Of a stretch of DNA of 64,000 nucleotides, positions 8,718-16,908 are shown piece by piece. Each line of letters opens with the position of its first letter. Position 1 is the first letter of the stretch. This DNA is from Candidatus Wolframiiraptor sinensis (GTDB taxonomy: Archaea; Thermoproteota; Nitrososphaeria_A; Caldarchaeales; Wolframiiraptoraceae): positions 42,246 to 106,245 of the forward strand of contig JALNJX010000005.1 in the NCBI GenBank assembly GCA_023268255.1, in the 5' to 3' direction. The position numbers were made by a program, and so were the translations under genes. Under the pieces are notes generated by a model. The model was not told where the DNA came from and ran no database searches. It was given only the letters and a program-made list of their open reading frames with translations.

Positions 8718-9770
8718 TCATATGGATTTTATTCCGAGACCCTCCAGTATCTCCTCTATCTCATCTTCTTCCAGCGGCTTCGGCTCCTCCTTCGCTTTCA
8801 GGAGCTCCGTGCTCTCCACGCCCGTTAATATCAGCGAGACCTCCAGCGTTGAGTCGAGCGCGCTGTCTATTCTCGCGCCCCAGATCACCAGCGCCTCCTC
8901 ACCCATTAGCTCCGAGACTATTTCGGCTGGTCTCGCCGCCTCGCTGAGCTTCATGTCATCTCCGCCTGATACGTGTATTATCGCCCCCGATAGGCCCTCG
9001 TAGGTTATGTCGAGGAGCGGGCACTGGAGCGCCATGAACGTGGCCTCCTCCGCTCTATTCGGCGTCGAGGATCTCCCTATCCCCAGCGCCGCTAGCTTAC
9101 CCCTGCTCATCACGGTCTTGAAATCCGCGTAGTCTATGTTTATCAGGCTGGGCTTGGCGATCGACTCAGTTATGCTCAACACCATGTTGCTTATCACCTC
9201 ATCTGCGAGGCTGAAGGCCGCCTTCAGGCTGTATTGAGGATAGAGCTCGAGCAGCTTGTTATTGTCTATCGCGACCACAGTATTGCATTTCTCGCGCAAG
9301 TCCTCGAGACCTTTCAACGCTATCCTCTTCCTCACATTTCCCTCGAACTTGAATGGAAGCGTAACCACGCCTATAACGATCGCCCCGAGCTCCCTGGCTA
9401 TCTCGGCGACGAGGGGGGCTCCGCCTGTCCCGGTTCCGCCGCCCAAGCCCGCGGCCACAAAAACTATGTCAGAGCCCTCTAGCGCCGCCCTAACCTCGTC
9501 TATTGACTCCTCCACGGCCGCCCTCCCGAGCTCCGGGTTTCCTCCGGTTCCCCGGAACTTGGTCGTCCCCTTGCCTAGTAGAATCTTCTCGTGAGCGTTT
9601 ATGAGCTCGAGGTGCTGGGCATCGGTGTTCGCCGCCACGATCTTCACTCCCTTGAGCTTCATCGCGAGGACCCTGTCAGCGGTGTTGCAGCCGGCTCCTC
9701 CAACGCCTATCAGCGTTATCTTGACCTCGTCGGAGAAGTCTCTACCAAAGAGCAGTAGATCGTCATTCAC
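8718..9770 (-). CDS. ftsZ: Cell-division protein FtsZ
   Basis: Tubulin-like GTPase that forms the division ring at mid-cell. Landmarks are GGAGCN at residues 24-29, the tubulin signature GGGTGTGG at 110-117, and the T7 synergy loop NIDYADF at 211-217, whose aspartates complete the GTPase site of the next subunit. A short acidic linker ends in the conserved C-terminal peptide EEILEGLGIKSI, the kind of tail that binds SepF in archaea. Length is 350 residues. The start is GTG at 9770, overlapping the stop of the upstream ribbon-helix-helix gene, which implies coupled translation. FtsZ excludes the ESCRT-only crenarchaeal orders as hosts. Confidence 0.97.
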   Translation of the reverse strand: MNDDLLLFGRDFSDEVKITLIGVGGAGCNTADRVLAMKLKGVKIVAANTDAQHLELINAHEKILLGKGTTKFRGTGGNPELGRAAVEESIDEVRAALEGSDIVFVAAGLGGGTGTGGAPLVAEIARELGAIVIGVVTLPFKFEGNVRKRIALKGLEDLREKCNTVVAIDNNKLLELYPQYSLKAAFSLADEVISNMVLSITESIAKPSLINIDYADFKTVMSRGKLAALGIGRSSTPNRAEEATFMALQCPLLDITYEGLSGAIIHVSGGDDMKLSEAARPAEIVSELMGEEALVIWGARIDSALDSTLEVSLILTGVESTELLKAKEEPKPLEEDEIEEILEGLGIKSI

Positions 9771-9909
9771 TCCTCATAGCCTCCTCCATGATGAAGTCTC
9801 TGATGGCCATCCTAATTGCCTCGGCTCGATTTGGGTAAAGCCTCTTCCTAACCAGCTGATCTATCGCCTCTATGTATGCTTCTGGGAGATGAACTGTTAC
9901 AACTCTCAA
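9763..9909 (-). CDS. Small ribbon-helix-helix protein overlapping ftsZ (CdrS-like)
   Basis: A 48-residue DNA-binding protein of the CopG/MetJ ribbon-helix-helix fold. The reading is MRVVTVHLPEAYIEAIDQLV followed by RKRLYPNRAEAIRMAIRDFI. The first strand (RVVTVHL), the turn (YPNRAEAIR) and the second helix all match the fold. I chose TTG at 9909 because a strong Shine-Dalgarno, GGAGGTG, sits a few bases ahead. A GTG at 9921 is the alternative. Its stop lies inside the ftsZ start region (GTGAATGA), so the two genes overlap by eight bases. In haloarchaea a short RHH protein, CdrS, is co-transcribed with ftsZ2 and controls division. The same layout suggests the same role here. Confidence 0.82.
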   Translation of the reverse strand: MRVVTVHLPEAYIEAIDQLVRKRLYPNRAEAIRMAIRDFIMEEAMRSE

Positions 9910-10074
9910 CCCCTTAACCACCTCCTGGGGGTGGGAGGGCGGGTTTGGAGATAAAGCCGTTAGTAATACGGGCGTATATGCTCGAGCGGTATTATGACTG
10001 TGTTAAGCCGCCAACCTGAGCCCAAAAAATGATTAAAGCATGCTTGGCCAATCACCTAAATCGCCGGAGATGGA

Positions 10075-10530
10075 ATGCCTGTCATCGGAAAATATAGAAG
10101 ACTTGGGCTCTCGGAGGAATTCGAGGAGATCGTCGAGAAGCTTAGAAGGGATTCGGAGAATGGTATTCCGATAATAGTCGAGGGCGAGAGGGACGCCGAG
10201 AGCCTCAGAATTCTCGGAATAACGGGCGAGATAATTCCCGTTAAATCGGTTAGGGGGTTGAGGAGGAGGCTCGAGGCAAGAGGCATCAAGAGCGTCATAC
10301 TTCTCTTCGATCTAGATCGGGAGGGAGAGAGGATAATGAGGCTTGTTAAGAGGGCTTTGGAGGGCGCCGTCGGCGAGATAAATACGAGATACTGGTTCAG
10401 GCTAAAGGCCTTCAAGAGCTTGGGATTCACTCAGATCGAGCATCTCCATCTCATCCCTGGGAAGATTCGGGCTCCTCCCCTGAGCCCCTCCCGCGGCGGA
10501 AGAGCCCTCTCAAGGCGAAGAAGAGGTTAA
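10075..10530 (+). CDS. Small Toprim-domain protein (RNase M5-like)
   Basis: A compact protein built around one Toprim fold, the metal-binding nuclease/topoisomerase domain. The first acidic motif is IIVEGERDAESLRILGI (about residues 36-52), with the conserved glutamate. The second is LLFDLDREGERI (about 84-95), with the DxD pair. Archaeal proteins of this size (COG1658-like) resemble the catalytic part of RNase M5 and of DnaG. The target here is unknown. The last 27 codons overlap the end of the convergent signal peptidase gene by 80 bases. The final residues (GGRALSRRRRG) look like read-through of that gene's antisense strand, so the functional protein probably ends near residue 125. Confidence 0.82.
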   Translation: MPVIGKYRRLGLSEEFEEIVEKLRRDSENGIPIIVEGERDAESLRILGITGEIIPVKSVRGLRRRLEARGIKSVILLFDLDREGERIMRLVKRALEGAVGEINTRYWFRLKAFKSLGFTQIEHLHLIPGKIRAPPLSPSRGGRALSRRRRG

Positions 10531-10993
10531 GAATTATCAAGCCCGCTAGGAGAACCAGCCCGTAGGGAGGATATATCTCGCCCGACAGGAATAAGGATAG
10601 ATAGCCTATTCCAAGCCAGTATGGTATCTTGAGACCGGTCCATTTTCCGACGATATTCTCATATGGAACCGGAGACCATGGATCGATCCCCGCATTCGCA
10701 TCTCCTCTCGTATATACTCCCTCCTCGGCCACGCGGACGACCCTATGGACGACTAAGTTTCCATACCACGGGTTCCAGAATACTATTACGTCTCCGACGC
10801 GGATGTTCTCGGAGCGTGCTGGCTCTATCACTATTACGTCCCCCACATGTAATACCGGCTCCATGCTTCCTGACTTGACGACGAGCAGTGGGGTAACATT
10901 CCCAGAGACCCTGTAAGCGATCACGGCGAGTAGGAGCAGGGTAAGTATTACGAGGGCAATATCGGCCGCCAGAATTCGCCGAGCCATGCACAT
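10451..10993 (-). CDS. Type I signal peptidase (archaeal S26B)
   Basis: Removes signal peptides from secreted proteins at the outer face of the membrane. A first transmembrane helix (about residues 8-28) leads into the box with catalytic serine, VKSGSMEPVLHVGDV (Ser about 43). It is followed by VVHRVV with the catalytic histidine at about 83 and then GDANAGIDPWSPVP. Two more hydrophobic segments close the protein (about 125-160), which is usual in archaea. The start is the residue pair MC at 10993, with a second Met at 10987. It lies 9 bases downstream of the large secreted protein on the same strand, so they form an operon. The serine-histidine arrangement is the archaeal/ER type rather than the bacterial serine-lysine type. 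Confidence 0.92.
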   Translation of the reverse strand: MCMARRILAADIALVILTLLLLAVIAYRVSGNVTPLLVVKSGSMEPVLHVGDVIVIEPARSENIRVGDVIVFWNPWYGNLVVHRVVRVAEEGVYTRGDANAGIDPWSPVPYENIVGKWTGLKIPYWLGIGYLSLFLSGEIYPPYGLVLLAGLIILNLFFALRGLFRRGRGSGEEPESSQG

Positions 10994-11002
10994 CCCCCCG
11001 AT

Positions 11003-13717
11003 CTAGATCCTTGGAAAACTCCTAGCTCTTCTCGTCTCACGCCTGGGCTGCTGTCTTCCATGCGGGAGCCTCGAGATCGCGTATCCCGAGATCGCGAGAT
11101 CTATTGCGCTCACTGCTATCGCGAGCTCGAACCCCATGGTTATCAAGGTCGGGCGTAGGAAGCTCAGCGACTTCGACTTCTCGACGCTGAGCTTGAAGCT
11201 GTACGTCTCATTGCCTATTCTCATGGTTGCATTATAGCTCTTAGCCGCTGGTAGGAGCAGCTTTAAGGCCCCGTCATCGCCGCTAACCGCTTCAGTTACT
11301 ACGCCAATCTCATCCTCGATTATCAGCCTCGCGCCGGCGACCGCGCTCCCATCAGGGTTTCTCACGAAGATCTCAACAGGATAGACCGTGGAGTATATCA
11401 CGAGGTCCGTGATGGTCTTTTCCAGATATGTGCTGAAGTTCCCGGCGCTTCTCCCCCTATACTTTATCTCTATCCTGAGATCTCCTTCGGGAAGCCTCTC
11501 GAAAATCCTATTTCCCTCCGCCAAGTTGTAAGCCTTAAGGCGCATATTGTTGATGTAGAGCACGGCCATTCCATCATTTAGGGGCCTTCCATCTCCTCTA
11601 AGGATCTCCGCCCCAAAACTATAGACCGAGCAAGCTATCACTGCCTTCATATCATCTCTGATGAGATCTATCTCGCTCGGCTCAGTCTTGATCTTCACGC
11701 CCTTGTAAAAGACCGCGATGCTCAGGGTTATGTTGGGCAGGTCCCTGAAAATTGCTCGACCATCCTCTCCGATCTTTTCCTCGAACTCGTGCTCGCCGAA
11801 GGATATTATGGCTCTTCCTTGGTCCAGGGGATTCTTATCGGAGTCGAGGAAGATTAGCTCTAGATCAAGCACTCCCGGGGCCTTAAGCTCCAGCAGCTTA
11901 TCCTCCGGCGAGATCTCTATAAAGTCCTCTAGAACTTTAAAGCCATAATACGTCACGATGAGCTTGTACTCTGCGATCGGCAGATTCTCCACGAGCAGGG
12001 TCCCGTTCCCGATGTACTTGCCAGACCTAGAGAATTTTCCACGCGTCAATGTGAGCGCCGTATTTTCTAGAGCCTCTTCGCCGTCCCTATCAAGTATCCT
12101 GAAGTACACGTTCTTCAGGGAGAGCTTCATCCTCACGCTCATGTCGGAGGTTAGATCCACGCTTTCCCAGCCGACGGGTATTCCATCAACATAAGCCTCG
12201 AGCTTGTAGGTTAGGGGGAGCAGCCTACCTGGAGAGCCGCGGCCCGCTTCATCGGTCTTGAACGAGGTTATCGCTCCAACGCCCTCAAGCAGCACCACTA
12301 TATTGGCGCTCACCGGCTTCTCATCCAAGTTGATTGCGGTGATGTTGAGCCTGCATCCCGTCAAGTTCAACCATAAGACCTGGTTCTCGCCAATTATCTT
12401 TAAGCGCCCAGCCCTAAATATCTCCCTGCCGGAGTAAAATAGGATCGCCTCATAGTTATCCGACTTGGGGATGTTCCTTATACTCGCCTCCCAGTCCGCC
12501 GCTTGGAACTCGAATCTCAGACCCGACGTCCTCAGCTCTCCCAGAAGAGATTTTGTGAGTGAAGCGTTCACGAGGGCCGAGGCATTCACCCTTATCTTGA
12601 TGTCGTAGAACCAGGCTTTAACGGCGCCCTCGGCGGACTCGATTTTAACTTCATATGCTCCGGAGTATACGATGAGATCCCCTAGCATTATTCTCAGAGT
12701 ATAATTTTCGAATGGTGTGTGGCCGAAGTATAATACGCCGTCATTGGACTCGGCAGATCCGACCTCCCCTCCATCCTTGATTAGTTTGCCGATGAGGGTG
12801 TAGTTCCTTAAAATGTCCTCGCCATCGTAATCCATGACAGTGATATTGAGCCTGACAGCATCCACGGCTATCTTTTTTGAGAAGTCATCATTCAATACCT
12901 CTACCTCCTTCCCGTCCGACTGATACACGATTATGCCCTTGAGCCTCGCCATAACATACCATTTCGTATTCGTTGGAATGAGTTTTATCACCGCCTTGCC
13001 ATCCAGCTCGCTCACTGCCGTCCCCACTGGCTCCCTATCGAGCTCCTCCCTAAGCTCGACTACGACCCCTTTAACTGGAGAATTCTTTCTATCGATGATC
13101 GTTAAAACCACTCTATAAAGGGGAAGCGTTAACCTTGTGATGCCATCGGAAGGGTTTTTGTCTTCAAGGGAGTAGTTCTTTCCTCTGAATTCCACAATGA
13201 TCCCGTAATATGCATCAGATGGTATGGGGCCGAACTCCACCTTTCCGCTGGAATCCGTTGAGCCCAAGTAGGTTATTGTGTTATTCCTCCTATGAGTTAG
13301 GAAGACTTTCGCGCCCGGAACGGAATCCCTCTCCTTTCCATCGTAAACGTATATCGTCCACTTGCTCACGACATTAACTTCAATGTCAACGCTTGGGGTC
13401 TTGGTTATGTCAATGCTGTACTCATATCCGACTCTGTGGCCTGCCGGGTAATAGACGTAAATTCTGTATAGCTTATCTCCGGCCACATTATCGAATGCGA
13501 CCCTACCGTCTGAGCCCGTCTTCTTCACGTCTATTTTCGTTTCATCCTCATATCTCAGCTCGACGTAAGCGCCCGCGAGGGGTTTCTTATCCATCGTGGA
13601 GACTTTTACCGTTAGTGTTGGGCCCTCTTGAGCTTGGGTGGGGATTACTAGGTTTATCAGGAGTATGAGCGTGAGAAGGCCGAGCATTATTAGCGCGATC
13701 TTTCCAGTAGAGCTCAT
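11003..13717 (-). CDS. Large secreted protein with tandem carboxypeptidase-regulatory-like beta domains
   Basis: A 904-residue surface protein. The N-terminus has a signal peptide or anchor (KIALIMLGLLTLILLINLVI, residues 6-25), and a C-terminal transmembrane helix lies near residues 870-888, followed by a basic tail. The rest is roughly ten repeats of about 80 residues, each with a pattern like PLAGAYVELRYED ... GSDGRVAF or SPVKGVVVELREEL ... DGKAVIKL. This is the prealbumin-like fold of carboxypeptidase regulatory (CarboxypepD_reg) and related domains, often used as adhesive or stalk modules. The operon with a dedicated signal peptidase 9 bases downstream fits a secreted, C-terminally anchored product. 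The exact function is unknown. Confidence 0.8.
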   Translation of the reverse strand: MSSTGKIALIMLGLLTLILLINLVIPTQAQEGPTLTVKVSTMDKKPLAGAYVELRYEDETKIDVKKTGSDGRVAFDNVAGDKLYRIYVYYPAGHRVGYEYSIDITKTPSVDIEVNVVSKWTIYVYDGKERDSVPGAKVFLTHRRNNTITYLGSTDSSGKVEFGPIPSDAYYGIIVEFRGKNYSLEDKNPSDGITRLTLPLYRVVLTIIDRKNSPVKGVVVELREELDREPVGTAVSELDGKAVIKLIPTNTKWYVMARLKGIIVYQSDGKEVEVLNDDFSKKIAVDAVRLNITVMDYDGEDILRNYTLIGKLIKDGGEVGSAESNDGVLYFGHTPFENYTLRIMLGDLIVYSGAYEVKIESAEGAVKAWFYDIKIRVNASALVNASLTKSLLGELRTSGLRFEFQAADWEASIRNIPKSDNYEAILFYSGREIFRAGRLKIIGENQVLWLNLTGCRLNITAINLDEKPVSANIVVLLEGVGAITSFKTDEAGRGSPGRLLPLTYKLEAYVDGIPVGWESVDLTSDMSVRMKLSLKNVYFRILDRDGEEALENTALTLTRGKFSRSGKYIGNGTLLVENLPIAEYKLIVTYYGFKVLEDFIEISPEDKLLELKAPGVLDLELIFLDSDKNPLDQGRAIISFGEHEFEEKIGEDGRAIFRDLPNITLSIAVFYKGVKIKTEPSEIDLIRDDMKAVIACSVYSFGAEILRGDGRPLNDGMAVLYINNMRLKAYNLAEGNRIFERLPEGDLRIEIKYRGRSAGNFSTYLEKTITDLVIYSTVYPVEIFVRNPDGSAVAGARLIIEDEIGVVTEAVSGDDGALKLLLPAAKSYNATMRIGNETYSFKLSVEKSKSLSFLRPTLITMGFELAIAVSAIDLAISGYAISRLPHGRQQPRRETRRARSFPRI

Positions 13718-13791
13718 CCTTGCTTCTTCCTATACCTCGGTTTTAGGTATATTTATGGGATTCGGCTGAGCTTCGCGGTGGGGAAGCCAGC

Positions 13792-14211
13792 ATGATAGTG
13801 CATCAGGAGGAGATAACATTTAGGACTCGCGGCGAGGGAGATGTCGTGGATATCACCAGCGAGGTTGAGAATGTTGTTAAAAGGTCCGGAGTCAGGAATG
13901 GTGTCGTGCACGTCTTCGCCGTTGGATCGACAGCCGCGGTCTCGACGATCGAGTATGAGCCGGGGCTCAAGGAGGATCTCATGACGGCCTTGGAGAGAGT
14001 TGCGCCGAAAAACGCCGAGTATAAGCATCATCTGAGGTGGGGAGATTATAATGGCCACAGCCATGTCCGGGCGGCGATGATAGGCCCGAGCCTCGAGGTG
14101 CCGGTGAGGGGCGGCGAGCTGGTTCTCGGAACATGGCAGCAGATAGTCTTCATAGAGCTTGATGTCAGGGCGAGGAGCAGGAGGATCGTGGTCACGGTGA
14201 TGGGCGAGTAA
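13792..14211 (+). CDS. YjbQ/UPF0047-family protein
   Basis: A 139-residue member of the YjbQ family, a trimeric beta-barrel whose members show weak thiamine-phosphate synthase activity in bacteria. The diagnostic block HHLRWGDYNGHSHVRAAMIG (residues 84-103) carries the clustered histidines of the putative active site. GTWQQIVFIELDVRARSR near the end is also conserved. The start is ATG at 13792. Its true physiological role is unsettled even in characterised members. It is transcribed away from the large secreted protein, with about 75 bases between the two starts. Confidence 0.92.
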   Translation: MIVHQEEITFRTRGEGDVVDITSEVENVVKRSGVRNGVVHVFAVGSTAAVSTIEYEPGLKEDLMTALERVAPKNAEYKHHLRWGDYNGHSHVRAAMIGPSLEVPVRGGELVLGTWQQIVFIELDVRARSRRIVVTVMGE

Positions 14212-14215
14212 TCCT

Positions 14216-14770
14216 TCACCTCGCCTCGCTCGCCGCGGTCTCCAAGGTCCACCTCACAGCATTAACTATCTCCCTGAGCCTATACTCTTCCCGGAAATTC
14301 CTGACCACTATCTCCTTGACCTTATCGCCCTCATAGATTACATCATATTCGAGCTCGTGGCCTGGCGGCAGCAAGCCCTTATCAACGCGCTCTCGATCCG
14401 CCTTGCTCATGGCCTCGAGAACCTTTTTCAGCAAAAATGACTGGAAGGGCCTCGAGTCCCTCATCAAGCTTATCTCGGGCTCTATCACGAACCTCACCTC
14501 ATTCGGCGATATGGCCACTCTCGCGAGGACCTCGCCGCTCCTCGACTTCAAGGCCCTTAACCTCTCGGCTTCCGGCTGCGGGGCGGCTGCCGAGGGCTTG
14601 GCCGGCTTCGCCTCAGCCGCTTTCTTGAAGCTTATACTCGCCAGCTCCTCATCTACGAAGCTCCTCATGCTCTCGAGTATCTCGAGCTCATCCTGAAGCT
14701 CCTTGATCCTCCTCTCCAGGTACTCCTTCATCGCCGCTAGTGTTCGCGCCTTCTCTGAATCCTCGCTCAT
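14216..14770 (-). CDS. Uncharacterised coiled-coil protein downstream of the ligase locus
   Basis: A 184-residue protein I do not recognise. Residues 1-45 form a charged helix likely to coil (AAMKEYLERRIKELQDELEI). A low-complexity Ala/Pro/Lys linker (about 50-70) leads to a globular part with ARVAISPNEVRFVIEPEISL and PGHELEYDVIYEGD. The start ATG at 14770 shares bases with the stop of the displaced ligase 3' end, so this gene was probably once translationally coupled to the ligase gene. There is no membrane segment. Its partner or function cannot be inferred beyond that former operon with DNA ligase. Confidence 0.6.
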   Translation of the reverse strand: MSEDSEKARTLAAMKEYLERRIKELQDELEILESMRSFVDEELASISFKKAAEAKPAKPSAAAPQPEAERLRALKSRSGEVLARVAISPNEVRFVIEPEISLMRDSRPFQSFLLKKVLEAMSKADRERVDKGLLPPGHELEYDVIYEGDKVKEIVVRNFREEYRLREIVNAVRWTLETAASEAR

Positions 14771-15327
14771 CAGCGGGCTACACCTCCATCAGCTGCCTCA
14801 GCCACCTTCTTCAGCTGCCTCCTATACATTTCCAGCAGCTCATCCACGGCCGTCGCGTCCTCCGGCGCCTTATCAAGCCTGTATCTGCCCGTGAATCTCG
14901 GAAATCTTATCGCGAGACCGAATCCCTCCTTGATGACGCTCCAGGCCGCCGTGTGTATCGGGCTTATCGTTATCTCGTCGCCGATTATCTCGAGGACGAG
15001 CTTCGGCTCAAACCATACATCGGCCTCCATCCCGGTCTCGACGCGCGGATGCTTACGCGGCACCACGTGGAGCCTCAGCATCTCCGGAAGCTTCTTTAGA
15101 TCCTCATCGGTGAATCCGCTGCCAACCTTACAGACTGACTGGAATACATCTTTCTCCCTATTATATGCGGCCATGAGTAATGCTCCATAAGTTCCGCTCC
15201 TCTTGCCTCTCCCATGAAACGCGCCGACGACCACCAGGTCAACGGTGTCCATCATCTCGCTCTTGTAGCTTCTCTTCAGCTTTATGATATTACTATCCTC
15301 TAATAACAATTTATTCTTCACTATCAT
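14770..15327 (-). pseudogene. Displaced 3' end of the DNA ligase gene
   Basis: This 185-codon open frame is homologous to the last third of an ATP-dependent DNA ligase. It opens inside motif V ([20 protein letters not shown], matching WIKYKRSY... in the full gene) and covers the whole OB-fold domain through [20 protein letters not shown] to the C-terminus. The adenylation domain with the active-site lysine is absent, so it cannot be a ligase by itself. Its codon choice (AGG/AGA, CTC, GTC) looks like the host genes. It still overlaps the next gene's ATG, as an original operon end would. I read it as the native 3' end, pushed downstream by the insertion of a homing element. The frame is intact, so a truncated protein is possible. 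Confidence 0.75.
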
Positions 15328-15425
15328 CCCCCCTCATATCTCACATCTATTCTATAAAACCTCTTCTAGAGCCCTTCCCTAGATGCTATTTTCTGGATCT
15401 TCTCCCTGTCTATCACGATTATCCT

Positions 15426-15512
15426 GTATGGGGTGTGGGCGCGTGAGCTGTTTTTCTTTTGTGTCCATGAAGCCTTATAGTTGCGGCTATGGTTATCGGC
15501 TTCCGAGGGTGG
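15426..15512 (-). repeat. Inverted repeat, copy B (matches 20764-20849)
   Basis: Read on the minus strand, this stretch contains ATAAGGCTTCATGG, then a run of A-rich bases, then CAGCTCACGCGCCCACACC. The same order occurs on the plus strand near 20764-20849, with exact agreement over CAGCTCACGCGCCCACACC and roughly 80 percent overall by eye. The two copies face each other across 5.3 kb that contains the homing endonuclease, the ligase, HDAC and DUF1893 genes. Downstream on the minus strand the reading IIVIDREKIQKIASREGL ends near 15370 and resembles the tail of the other two remnants. Confidence 0.6.
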
Positions 15513-15700
15513 GGGTCGTGGGCGAGGTCGCGGAGAGCGTGAAGCTCGTTAATCTTACGATTTTTCGGGTTCTGCCGATTTTACAGGTGCGGCTTGGATC
15601 GCCGCTGGCCGAGAGGCTGAAGCATGAGGTTTATCAATTGATGGAGGAGGCGATCAGCTGGTGGGCTCAACAAGACATCATGAGCGCGGAGGGATGGTGA
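15467..15700 (+). CDS. Short reading frame upstream of the homing endonuclease (doubtful)
   Basis: From the ATG at 15467 a 77-residue frame reads MKPYSCGYGYRLPRVGVVGE and ends ...ISWWAQQDIMSAEGW, overlapping the endonuclease start by a few bases. The first ten codons fall inside the inverted repeat. The matching copy near 20.8 kb gives the similar reading VKPYNCGYDYRSSSG on its minus strand. This hints that it may be the start of some mobile gene of which only pieces remain. The middle (EVAESVKLVNLTIFRVLPIL) has no family I know. It may be a leader for the endonuclease or not translated at all. Confidence 0.3.
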   Translation: MKPYSCGYGYRLPRVGVVGEVAESVKLVNLTIFRVLPILQVRLGSPLAERLKHEVYQLMEEAISWWAQQDIMSAEGW

Positions 15701-16908
15701 TGGCTAGGAGACCTAAGGGTGTAGGAGTGCGTTTTTGCGAGGTCCCCTTAGACGATCAATTAAAAATCTACCAATTCGCGATGAAGGAGGCAACAAAGAT
15801 GCAGAAAATAAAATACCATGAGTTATCAAGGCTCATAGAATTAAATTTCGGGGTTCATGTTTGGCCGGCTACAATAAGGGACTGGATTGTGAAGGGAAAG
15901 CACCCTCTGAGACATCCAAAACATGGCCTGAGCACCAAGGCTGAGAGAAGACCTCCTGACGGCGAAATAATTCCCGATTTCCTGGGACTAATTTATTCGG
16001 ATCTTCACTTCCACAGGGTCGGCAACACATTATGGCTTTCATTGACAACGACATATGATGCATGGGCAGAAGCCGTAGCGAGCCGGTTTAGTGTATATGG
16101 GCATGTTAGCATTAGACCAGTTCTCTCCGCGGACACGCCGGAATGGAGGACCAGCATATACCTGGATGCCAGAAGCTGGAATGATGCCTTCATCTCCCCC
16201 ATGAGGTTACCGCGGCATGATGCCATAAGATTTCTGGCAAGAGCCGTAGATGGAGATGGATGGATTTCATTAAACGCAAGCCAGGCGCGATCAAAAAGGC
16301 CGACCTTCGCGATCAACATATCAAAATCCTATCCAAATAATGCATACATGCTCAAAGAGGTCATCAGCAGCGTGGGATGGCATGTTAGCGTTATAAGCAG
16401 GTTTAAACGTGAAGGGCACCATCTCAACGGCCGTATATTCGAGAGTAAAAGACGCGAGTACTTCCTGAGCATTTACAGGAAGGATGAGGTCGATGAATTC
16501 CTGAGAAGCGTGACAATGCTCCATCCATTCAAAGAAGTGAGGAGGCGCTGGGCGCTGAAGATCCTCGATGAAGAGATGAGCAGGGATCAGGCATTAAAGA
16601 TTTGGCGAAGCCTGCACATCGCGGAGAAGATCGCCAAGACACGCAGCCAGCTGAGGGCTGTCGATCAGCTGATGGCAACGTACGCGAGCGAGGGTAGGCG
16701 AGAAAAACTGGAGAAGCTAATCGCGATAAAAGAGGCGCTATCAAGCAAGCTCTCATCGCTGAAGCCGCTACTAGAACGGCTGACAAGGGACGTCGATGGT
16801 CCCCTCCCCTACACCTCTTTTTCCCTTCCCAATTCACGCGTCACAATTACTCCTCGATCTTCTTCAGCTGGCTCCTGTACATGTCCCACAGCTCCCTCAG
16901 CGTCGTAG
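15694..16908 (+). CDS. Free-standing LAGLIDADG homing endonuclease
   Basis: A site-specific double-strand DNase that spreads its own gene. From ATG 15694 (or 15700) an N-terminal helix-turn-helix region (ELSRLIELNFGVHVWPATIR, about 44-63) precedes two LAGLIDADG helices, FLGLIYSDL (96-104) and FLARAVDGDG (180-189). Each carries the expected acidic residue at its end. The family fold continues through HLNGRIFESKRREYFLSIYR. The last ~45 residues (from about DGPLPYTSF) run into the antisense strand of the ligase gene and look like read-through after loss of the original stop. The gene is more A+T-rich than its neighbours. It lies between the active ligase gene and a displaced copy of the ligase 3' end. 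Confidence 0.85.
   Translation: MVMARRPKGVGVRFCEVPLDDQLKIYQFAMKEATKMQKIKYHELSRLIELNFGVHVWPATIRDWIVKGKHPLRHPKHGLSTKAERRPPDGEIIPDFLGLIYSDLHFHRVGNTLWLSLTTTYDAWAEAVASRFSVYGHVSIRPVLSADTPEWRTSIYLDARSWNDAFISPMRLPRHDAIRFLARAVDGDGWISLNASQARSKRPTFAINISKSYPNNAYMLKEVISSVGWHVSVISRFKREGHHLNGRIFESKRREYFLSIYRKDEVDEFLRSVTMLHPFKEVRRRWALKILDEEMSRDQALKIWRSLHIAEKIAKTRSQLRAVDQLMATYASEGRREKLEKLIAIKEALSSKLSSLKPLLERLTRDVDGPLPYTSFSLPNSRVTITPRSSSAGSCTCPTAPSAS

Noticed and set aside
13792..14211. YjbQ gene as a thiamine-synthesis gene
   Set aside because: No other thiamine genes are nearby, and the family's activity in vivo is uncertain; only the family name is kept.
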